Source of the DNA: Dehalococcoidia bacterium
GTDB taxonomy: Bacteria > Chloroflexota > Dehalococcoidia > Lucifugimonadales > JAGWBF01
Length of the DNA: 5,485 nt
Direction of reading: 5' to 3'
Assembly (NCBI GenBank): GCA_021296015.1
Contig: JAGWBG010000212.1
Span: forward strand, 1-5,485
Positions 1 through 4,783 of this stretch are shown here, one piece after another. Position numbers and translations under genes: made by a program. The stretch's first letter is position 1; each line of letters opens with the position of its first letter. The notes under the pieces are model-generated. The model did no database searches, had not been told where the DNA came from, and saw only the letters and a list, made by a program, of their open reading frames with translations.

Positions 1-401
1 CGTGCCATGCCTTCCCGGTTCGGCCCAGCCCCCAGAGCAATACCTATCATCCCGACAGACATGGAGAGCGCCACCTGCCCGTACAGGACTATCACGGCTG
101 CAAACACTCCCGAACGCTCTCCGGTTTCCAGCAAGGCAAGCAGTCCGCCCACTGCCAACGCCGCTAGCCAGAGGCCGAATCCGGGACGGGACATCACTCC
201 CAAAGCCACAGCCATTCCCACCGCGTTTGCCATAACAACCCAGAGAAAGACCAGGGGTTGGTCCCAGTTGATGAGGGCTGTCTGCTGGGCAATGTTCTGG
301 ACCAAGAGCAATTCCAGAAATAGGATGGGACGTACCGCCATCAAGGGCACCACAGTTGAAAACTCGAGGTAGCCTCGAAGGACTCTTTCCTGGTCACCCT
401 C
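1..401 (-). CDS. C-terminal part of the polytopic membrane protein, in a shifted frame, running off the left edge
   Basis: This minus-strand frame is open from at least 401 to position 3, about 133 codons, with no stop. It belongs to the same protein as 341-949 but lies in another frame. The translation starts with a short polar stretch (EGDQERVLRGYLEFS) and then gives about four hydrophobic segments, including MAVRPILFLELLLV, LVFLWVVMANAVGMAVALGV and LWLAALAVGGLLALL. If one G is added to the GGGG run at 401-404, the upstream frame reads straight into this one (CHLLLLG then EGDQERV). An alternative is an independent overlapping gene starting at the ATG at 422-420, but that ATG has no Shine-Dalgarno sequence and would overlap the upstream frame by about 80 nt. 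The C terminus lies outside the window. The family is not recognised. Confidence 0.6.
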
Positions 402-949
402 CCCAAGAGGAGCAAGTGACATCCAACCAGAAATATGACGATCACGTGCGTCAATACCCCGGGCTGCCACGAGAGGTCCAGGGTAGCAAATACCCCCTTG
501 ATGGCCGTATCTGCTCCTATGCCCAGCAGGAGTCCGGTGGCGAAGGTATGGCCGCCTCCCAACCTATTATCCCGTAAGTGACCTATATATGTCGGTATGA
601 ACAGCAGGAAAAAGGCGGTGCCCAAGGTTGTGAGTCCCAGGTCCACCACAGGCCAGGGTACTAACTGCTCGACCAGCCTCACCAGGGCAAGCCCGCCCGC
701 CGTGAGCACAAGGGCACGCCTACGGCCGAGAGCTCGGAACATGCGAGCAGCCAGGAAAGCCAGCAGAAACAGGAGGAGGACATAAGCTCCGGGCACGAAA
801 GACCCGGCGTCAAGGGATTCGCGGATGTAGAACACAAGTCCGGTGAGCAGCACACGCAGGACTTGCAGCCCGAGTACGACAGTTAGCGCAAGGAAAACGG
901 CTTCATACAGACTATTCCGGTACAGCCATCTGAAGGCTACCGAGTACAT
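341..949 (-). CDS. polytopic inner-membrane protein of unknown function, N-terminal part; apparent frameshift near its end
   Basis: The 202 codons read from ATG 949-947. An in-frame TAG two codons upstream means no earlier start is possible. The ribosome-binding site is weak (GAG about 6 nt before ATG). The protein is strongly hydrophobic, with about six likely membrane spans, roughly at residues 14-40, 53-70, 79-98, 104-123, 135-155 and 165-183, separated by short basic loops such as RALGRRR. A conserved-looking loop around residues 139-164 (LLLGIGADTAIKGVF, then DLSWQPG) loosely recalls the membrane domains linked to endonuclease/exonuclease/phosphatase or CWH43-like proteins, but this is only an impression. 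The last residues (RVTRKESFEATSSFQLWCP) are atypical and probably result from a frameshift at G183, after which the shifted frame continues with more membrane spans. Joined, the protein exceeds 316 residues. It starts 40 nt after nrdJ, so it may be co-transcribed; no functional link to nucleotide metabolism is evident. Confidence 0.7.
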   Translation of the reverse strand: MYSVAFRWLYRNSLYEAVFLALTVVLGLQVLRVLLTGLVFYIRESLDAGSFVPGAYVLLLFLLAFLAARMFRALGRRRALVLTAGGLALVRLVEQLVPWPVVDLGLTTLGTAFFLLFIPTYIGHLRDNRLGGGHTFATGLLLGIGADTAIKGVFATLDLSWQPGVLTHVIVIFLVGCHLLLLGRVTRKESFEATSSFQLWCP

Positions 950-970
950 GCGCTACTCAATATATCCTTA

Positions 971-986
971 CGGAGGACTCCCTCCG
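971..986 (-). other. small hairpin between nrdJ and the membrane-protein gene
   Basis: CGGAGG-ACTC-CCTCCG is a perfect 6-bp stem with a 4-nt loop, within the 40-nt gap after the nrdJ stop. No T run follows on the minus strand, so it is not a convincing intrinsic terminator. It could be an mRNA-processing or stabilising element, or chance. Confidence 0.3.
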
Positions 987-989
987 CCC

Positions 990-2027
990 CTACCCGCACT
1001 TATTCCAGCCGCAGGAGGTGCAGAGCAGGCATCCCTCTTGGAATGCCACCGGCGCATTACAGTCCGGGCATCGTGTGCGGGGCTGATGCCCGTTGCTGCC
1101 CGCGTGCGAACTGGACCCTACGGAAGTGGGCTTCTTGTCCGAAGAGAGCTTGAGCTGTACCCCGGCGACGTCAGGGGCCCCGATTTCTGAGTCCTGTCCG
1201 ACTTCTGCGGCGGCGTGTCTCTCCAGGGCCAAGGCTACGGCATCGGGGGCGGAGCGCACCAGGACACCATTATCCCATGCCGGGCAGCAAGTAATACCCC
1301 GAAGCTGTCCTATCACCTCGGTGATGCTTATCCCTGACCTGAGGGCCAGCGACACCAGCCGTGATATGGCTTCTAGTTGGGCAGAGTCGCACCCTCCGGC
1401 CTTGCCCAGGGTGCTGAATACCTCGAAAGGCTTTTTCTCCTCATCGAAGTTAATCGTGATGTACATGTTCCCGTGACCTGTCCTGATTCTCTCGGTAACG
1501 CCCATCATCTCCTGAGGTCTGCCTCTGGGGGTCAGTGCCTGCCCTTGAGGATAAAAGACGGGTAGAGCATCGGCTTCGGTCTGCCCGTTGCTCCCGGTGG
1601 AGTGTTTGCCGGTCTCGCCTGTGCTGAGCACCTGGTTCTCTTTGCTGCCGTCCCGGTAGATGGTGATGCCCTTGCAGCCTAGTTCGTACGCCAGCATGTA
1701 GGCATCGGCTATATCCTGGACAGTGGCATTGGCGGGGAAGTTAATCGTCTTGGACACGGCATTGTCCGTATATTTCTGGAAGGCCGCCTGCATCCGCACG
1801 TGCCACTCGGGGATTATGTCGTGGGAGGTGACAAAGAGTTGCCTAACCCATTGGGGAATATCGCCGTCAATGTCGTGAAGGCTTCCTTTCTCTGCCAGAT
1901 TCTCCATGAGTTCACGGGAGTAAAAACCTTCCTTTCGGGCCACGGCTTCAAAGAAGGGATTCCCTTCCACCAGACGGGTGTTGTCCATCACATTGCGGAC
2001 AAAAGGGGTTCGACGCCGCTTGAGCAC
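990..2027 (-). CDS. nrdJ: class II (B12-dependent) ribonucleotide reductase, C-terminal fragment of a broken gene
   Basis: This is the C-terminal 40% of NrdJ, in a different frame from the N-terminal part. The GTG at 2027-2025 and the first eight codons (MLKRRRTP) are out-of-frame read-through; real homology starts at FVRNVMDNTRL. Visible landmarks are AYELGCKGITIYRDGS (residues 113-128), typical of the end of the reductase barrel, a TSCPD-type domain at about 180-272 (GHGNMYITINFDE, GGCDSAQLEAISRLVSLALRSG, GITCCPAWDNG, SAPDAVALAL), a low-complexity linker at about 275-318, and a C-terminal cysteine-rich ribbon (C320, C323, C333, C336, C339, C344). In class II enzymes the terminal cysteines re-reduce the active-site disulfide, so losing this piece should abolish turnover. 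It ends at TAG 992-990, 40 nt before the next gene. No Shine-Dalgarno sequence precedes GTG 2027, so independent translation is unlikely. Confidence 0.9.
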   Translation of the reverse strand: MLKRRRTPFVRNVMDNTRLVEGNPFFEAVARKEGFYSRELMENLAEKGSLHDIDGDIPQWVRQLFVTSHDIIPEWHVRMQAAFQKYTDNAVSKTINFPANATVQDIADAYMLAYELGCKGITIYRDGSKENQVLSTGETGKHSTGSNGQTEADALPVFYPQGQALTPRGRPQEMMGVTERIRTGHGNMYITINFDEEKKPFEVFSTLGKAGGCDSAQLEAISRLVSLALRSGISITEVIGQLRGITCCPAWDNGVLVRSAPDAVALALERHAAAEVGQDSEIGAPDVAGVQLKLSSDKKPTSVGSSSHAGSNGHQPRTRCPDCNAPVAFQEGCLLCTSCGWNKCG

Positions 2028-3424
2028 CCGGCGATGATGCTTATAGTGCCGGTGGGAGCGATAGTGGTGGGAGCGGAATTACGCAAGCGAGGCCCGCCGG
2101 GGTAGTCATAGATGCTGCCTTCCCAGGCCGGGAATACTCCCCTGACCTCTGCCAGGCCGACGGACGCCTCGTCGGTCTTCTCCTTGATGAAGGCCATCAC
2201 CTCTTCACCAACCTCCAACGCATCCTCGGAGTCATAGGGGATTCCAAGCTGCATCAGCAGGTCGGCGAACCCCATCACTCCCAGTCCAATCCTGCGAGTC
2301 TTCTTGCTCATCTCATCTATCTGTGGGATGGGATAGTCGTTCATGTCAATGACGTTGTCAAGCATGTGGACGGAGGTCTTGATGACCCGTTCCAGCCTGT
2401 CCCAGTCTATCTCGGCACCGTCATCGGTGTAGCGCACCATTCGAGTCAGGTTAACTGAGCCAAGGTTGCAGGACTCGTAGGGCAGGAGGGGCTGTTCACC
2501 GCAAGGATTTGTGCTCTGTATCTTGCCCAACTGGGGGTTCGGGTTATCTTGGTTGATGCGGTCAAGGAATACTATGCCCGGGTCTCCCGTCCTCCAGGCC
2601 ATTTCCGCCAGTTGGTCGAAGACATCCCGGGCGTTGAGCCGCCCAGTGGCTTTGCCGGTACGAGGATTTACAAGGTCATACTCCTCGTTACTCCTGACCC
2701 TTTCCATCCACTCCTCGGTCACCGCCACACTTATATTGAAGTTGGATATGCTTTTGCCATCCTCCTTGGAGCTAATGAATTTGAGGATGTCGGGGTGGGT
2801 TACGTGGAGGATACCCATGTTTGCGCCCCTTCTCGTGGAGCCCTGCTTGACGGCCTCCGTAGCGCCGTCGAAGGCGCGCATGAAGCTGACCGGGCCGCTG
2901 GCGACCCCGCCTGTAGAGCCCACTATGTCGCCCTCGGGGCGTAGCTGACTGAAGGCGAAGCCGGTGCCTCCCCCGCTTTTCTGGACGAGGGTAGCCTGCT
3001 TCACCGTCTCGAAGATGGCCTCCATGGAGTCCTGAACGGGCAACACGAAACAGGCGGAAAGCATCTGTAGCTCCCTGCCGGCGTTCATCAGCGTGGGCGA
3101 GTTGGGCAGGTACTCCAGGCGGCGCATCACCTGGTAGAACTCCTCTTCGGTGGCTGCTATCTGCTTCTTGGTAGCGCCGTAGTTCTTGTCGGCCTGGGCC
3201 AGGTTCTGGGCGACTCGGCGGAACATCTGGTCCGCCTCCTCGACGACGTTGCCCTCCCTGTCCTTGGCCTGATAGCGGCGCTGGAGCACCTTGCGAGAGT
3301 TCTCCGTAAGCTCAGGCATGGGGTTGTCCAGATAGTCCTTGAGGCCGGCCTCCTCCAGGGCATGGACAACCCTGCGCTTGATTTCTCTGGTGTTTAGATT
3401 TGACCTCTGATAAATGCCGGTCAT
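1988..3424 (-). CDS. nrdJ: class II (adenosylcobalamin-dependent) ribonucleoside-diphosphate/triphosphate reductase, N-terminal part; interrupted
   Basis: This enzyme makes deoxyribonucleotides from ribonucleotides in the cytoplasm, using adenosylcobalamin to generate a thiyl radical. The 478 codons start at ATG 3424-3422, with GGAGG at 3437-3433 and an 8-nt spacer. The catalytic machinery is present: NSPTLMNAG (108-116), redox cysteine C125 in LSACFVLP, the glycine-rich KSGGGTGFAFSQLRP (149-163), the active-site NPCGE at 306-310 (thiyl C308, with N306 and E310), and the second redox cysteine C319 in YESCNLGSVNL. No N-terminal ATP-cone is visible, so allosteric control of overall activity through that domain is not expected. 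After APTGTISIIAGCSSGVEPL the frame runs into LSAM and a stop, whereas the family continues with F-A-x-x-(F/Y)-x-R-N-V. That continuation is found in the next frame at 2002 and below. Joined, the protein would be about 815 residues, normal for the family. Confidence 0.93.
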   Translation of the reverse strand: MTGIYQRSNLNTREIKRRVVHALEEAGLKDYLDNPMPELTENSRKVLQRRYQAKDREGNVVEEADQMFRRVAQNLAQADKNYGATKKQIAATEEEFYQVMRRLEYLPNSPTLMNAGRELQMLSACFVLPVQDSMEAIFETVKQATLVQKSGGGTGFAFSQLRPEGDIVGSTGGVASGPVSFMRAFDGATEAVKQGSTRRGANMGILHVTHPDILKFISSKEDGKSISNFNISVAVTEEWMERVRSNEEYDLVNPRTGKATGRLNARDVFDQLAEMAWRTGDPGIVFLDRINQDNPNPQLGKIQSTNPCGEQPLLPYESCNLGSVNLTRMVRYTDDGAEIDWDRLERVIKTSVHMLDNVIDMNDYPIPQIDEMSKKTRRIGLGVMGFADLLMQLGIPYDSEDALEVGEEVMAFIKEKTDEASVGLAEVRGVFPAWEGSIYDYPGGPRLRNSAPTTIAPTGTISIIAGCSSGVEPLLSAM

Positions 3425-3432
3425 AGTGCTAT

Positions 3433-3437
3433 CCTCC
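3433..3437 (-). promoter_or_regulatory. ribosome binding site of nrdJ
   Basis: The minus strand reads GGAGG eight nt before the ATG at 3424. This strong site fixes the nrdJ start and shows that nrdJ initiates independently after the long gap. Confidence 0.8.
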
Positions 3438-3478
3438 GTGAGGTTATTGCATTGACCTGTTTCCTACGAGTCTGAGGG

Positions 3479-3712
3479 TCAGCCTAACCGAGGGTTCTCC
3501 GACGCCACTTCGAATGCCTTGCGACCAATATTCAAGTCCCACAAGACATCAGGTATCTCAGTGCTCATAATCTCTTTTTTGGGGTCAAGACCAGTGCCAC
3601 GTCGTCGTGTGAAACCCACCGGAGCCGCCCCGATTGGGCCTTTGTTGAGAGGAGATGTGCGGGGCATCCACTTCAGGACCAGTGGGTTATCATCATCTCC
3701 CACTTCCCGCAC
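3479..3712 (-). CDS. doubtful small hypothetical protein in the long gap before nrdJ
   Basis: This 77-codon frame would start at GTG 3712-3710 and end at TGA 3481-3479, 54 nt before nrdJ. I do not recognise the product. The translation looks protein-like: an acidic start, then a Pro/Gly/Arg-rich middle (SPLNKGPIGAAPVGFTRRRG), then a likely helical tail (IPDVLWDLNIGRKAFEVA). There is no proper Shine-Dalgarno sequence before the GTG, and an in-frame TAA at 3751-3749 closes the frame upstream. A shorter product of 29 residues could start at ATG 3568-3566, preceded by a weak AAGAGA. The opposite strand is also open across part of this stretch, but its translation looks less convincing. Alternatively the region is a non-coding nrdJ leader of nearly 300 nt. 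I found no cobalamin-riboswitch B12 box in it. Confidence 0.4.
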   Translation of the reverse strand: MREVGDDDNPLVLKWMPRTSPLNKGPIGAAPVGFTRRRGTGLDPKKEIMSTEIPDVLWDLNIGRKAFEVASENPRLG

Positions 3713-3715
3713 CTT

Positions 3716-3739
3716 ACTATAGTGATAACTATAGTGATA
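3716..3739 (-). repeat. perfect 12-bp tandem direct repeat, each copy with an ACTATAGT palindrome
   Basis: ACTATAGTGATA occurs twice, at 3716-3727 and 3728-3739, back to back with no mismatch. Each unit holds the 8-bp palindrome ACTATAGT. On the minus strand each unit reads TATCACTATAGT; its TCACTATA matches 7 of 8 positions of the left half of the NrdR box consensus (ACACTATA). The repeat overlaps the candidate nrdJ promoter -10, as an operator might. Binding by NrdR or another regulator is inference. Confidence 0.6.
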
Positions 3740-3757
3740 CGGCGTATGTTATCTCAA
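3728..3757 (-). promoter_or_regulatory. candidate internal promoter for the 77-codon frame and nrdJ
   Basis: The minus strand shows TTGAGA at 3757-3752 and TATAGT at 3733-3728, with an 18-bp spacer; each hexamer matches 5 of 6 sigma-70-type consensus bases. The -35 overlaps the stop codon of the 75-aa gene, so the promoter would sit exactly at the start of the long gap. Transcription would begin near 3721 and leave a leader of about 295 nt before nrdJ. Confidence 0.4.
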
Positions 3758-3981
3758 GCAATACCCTGGGGGAGTTCACCGTGTTTCTTGCTTAGCCAGT
3801 GGGCTACCAGGGCCTCCCTGGTCTTTCGGTCTACTTCCTCCTGGAGGTCCGCTATGTGGTTGGTGTCCCGGTCCATGACCCCAACCAGGATCAATCCATT
3901 GAGGACTGCTTCCAGGGACCGTATCTCCCCGGTCAACATGTTCCAACGGGTGCATAAGGCATCTTCGGGCGAGCTATTCAT
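3754..3981 (-). CDS. small conserved-looking hypothetical protein, translationally coupled to nrdR
   Basis: The 75 codons start at ATG 3981-3979 and end at TGA 3756-3754. The start is well supported: AGGAGGAAG lies at 3995-3987, with GGAGG 8 nt from the ATG. This site lies inside the end of nrdR, and the two genes overlap by 8 nt, which points to coupled translation. I do not recognise the family. The protein is soluble, with a short N-terminal stretch containing one cysteine (C10), then probably two helices: a hydrophobic one around residues 17-35 (EIRSLEAVLNGLILVGVMD) and a charged one around 41-66 (HIADLQEEVDRKTREALVAH, ending WLSKKHG). No membrane span or zinc motif is evident. Its position between the regulator NrdR and the reductase suggests a link to dNTP synthesis or its control, but this is only context. 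Confidence 0.75.
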   Translation of the reverse strand: MNSSPEDALCTRWNMLTGEIRSLEAVLNGLILVGVMDRDTNHIADLQEEVDRKTREALVAHWLSKKHGELPQGIA

Positions 3982-4558
3982 ACTGGCTTCCTCCTGTATT
4001 GCCGTCTTTGCCCAGGTTCTGCGATATACTGGGTGCCCTTCCCCGCCTCCTCACTCTCCGTCCCCGGTTTTGGGTTGACGGAGGTACGCCTTCCATAAGT
4101 GAAAGTTGCTCGGTGTCCTCTCGCAGGTCCTTCACCACCTGCTCGAAGCTCTCGATGTCCTGAAAGTCCCGGTAGACACTGGCGAAGCGTACATAGGCCA
4201 CTCGGTCAAGACGCCTCAGACGTTCCATCACCATCTCGCCAAGGCTGGTGGCCGGTATCTCAGCATGACCAAGCTGTTGCAACTCGGACTCTATATCCTC
4301 TACCACCTTCTCAATCTCCCTCAAGGGTACTGGACGCTTGGCGCAGGCTTTCACGATGCCCGTAGTGAGCTTCTCCCGGTAGAACTCTTCCCGACGACCG
4401 TCCTGCTTGGCCACCAATAGGGCCGTGCTCTGCACCCGCTCGTAGGTGGTGAACCGCAGGCCGCACTGGCCGCACTCCCGTCGGCGGCGGATGCCGTACT
4501 CCACGGTACGGGAGTCCGTCACCCTCGATTCGGGATGGCTACAGTAGGGGCAGTGCAT
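3974..4558 (-). CDS. nrdR: transcriptional repressor NrdR
   Basis: NrdR represses ribonucleotide reductase genes in response to the bound adenine nucleotide (ATP/dATP). The start is MHCPYC at ATG 4558-4556, the usual NrdR N terminus, although no clear Shine-Dalgarno sequence precedes it. The zinc ribbon uses C3, C6, C29 and C32 (CPYC and CGQC), with the characteristic VTDSR and IRRRRECGQCGLRFTTYERV around it. The ATP-cone spans about residues 48-139, from VAKQDGRREEFYREKL to RVAYVRFASVYRDF. The protein is 194 residues, longer than the usual 150-165. The extra C-terminal tail (about 155-194) is arginine-, glycine- and serine-rich (NRGRRVRRRGRAPS) and looks disordered. The gene leads the minus-strand operon, overlaps the next gene by 8 nt, and lies downstream of two NrdR-box-like sites, so autoregulation is likely. 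Confidence 0.96.
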   Translation of the reverse strand: MHCPYCSHPESRVTDSRTVEYGIRRRRECGQCGLRFTTYERVQSTALLVAKQDGRREEFYREKLTTGIVKACAKRPVPLREIEKVVEDIESELQQLGHAEIPATSLGEMVMERLRRLDRVAYVRFASVYRDFQDIESFEQVVKDLREDTEQLSLMEGVPPSTQNRGRRVRRRGRAPSISQNLGKDGNTGGSQYE

Positions 4559-4603
4559 GATGGTTGCTCAGTTTCTTAAACTATTCTCAAAAAATTCTTA
4601 GAA

Positions 4604-4619
4604 ATACTATATTTTGTGT
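4604..4619 (-). promoter_or_regulatory. NrdR box 1 (proximal to nrdR), overlapping a TATAGT -10-like hexamer
   Basis: ATACTATATTTTGTGT matches 14 of 16 positions of the recalled NrdR box consensus ACACTATATATTGTGT. It lies 46 bp upstream of the nrdR start. On the minus strand it contains TATAGT (4611-4606), a plausible -10 element, so bound NrdR would block the promoter. Confidence 0.7.
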
Positions 4620-4634
4620 TTTTGCTACAATGTA

Positions 4635-4650
4635 CTACAATCTGTTGTAG
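4635..4650 (-). promoter_or_regulatory. NrdR box 2 (distal), centre of a perfect inverted repeat
   Basis: CTACAATCTGTTGTAG is a weaker match to the NrdR box (9 of 16, with the AC..AT.T.TTGT core), but it is the core of a perfect inverted repeat, ACTACAA-TCTG-TTGTAGT at 4634-4651. It starts exactly 31 bp from box 1 (15 bp between the sites), which is the standard same-face pairing of NrdR boxes. An extra CTACAAT half-site at 4625-4631 lies one helical turn before the matching one at 4635-4641. Confidence 0.6.
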
Positions 4651-4719
4651 TTAAGAGTTATGATTCTAACCAAGGGAGCCATGCTTGTCAAGTCCCTTTG
4701 TGCCATCTGAAAACGGGCC

Positions 4720-4748
4720 TTCCAATGGGAATTGCTATCGAATATAAT
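4720..4748 (+). promoter_or_regulatory. candidate promoter of the dehydrogenase gene
   Basis: A perfect TATAAT lies at 4743-4748, 17 bp after a weak -35 (TTCCAA, 4720-4725, 3 of 6). The predicted start near 4755 gives a leader of about 30 nt. The near-palindrome TTCCAATGGGAA (4720-4731) overlaps the -35 and could be an operator; this is speculative. Confidence 0.45.
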
Positions 4749-4783
4749 TCCTCCTAAAGAACGACAAGGAGAGGAGGTGTGTC

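Noticed and set aside
7..372. Plus-strand open frame of 121 codons
   Set aside because: It is Ser/Thr/Pro/Arg-rich without domain character and is the reverse of a hydrophobic minus-strand coding frame.
971..986. Intrinsic terminator after nrdJ
   Set aside because: The 6-bp stem is perfect but has no T run on the minus strand, and the next gene starts only 22 nt later.
1995..2010. Programmed ribosomal frameshift in nrdJ at CCCCTTTTG
   Set aside because: A shift would still leave the conserved FAxx segment missing, no stimulatory structure is obvious, and class II reductases are not known to use one.
1988..2027. Intein or intron splitting nrdJ
   Set aside because: Nothing is inserted at the break. 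The two frames overlap by 40 nt and a few residues are missing, so it is a loss, not an insertion.
2511..2948. Two long plus-strand open frames opposite nrdJ
   Set aside because: They lie wholly antisense to well-conserved reductase sequence and give no recognisable protein; they are coding-strand shadows.
3425..3720. Cobalamin riboswitch before the B12-dependent reductase
   Set aside because: I looked on the minus strand for the B12 box and the other conserved blocks. Only scattered partial matches such as GGCACTGG occur, in the wrong order and without the box.
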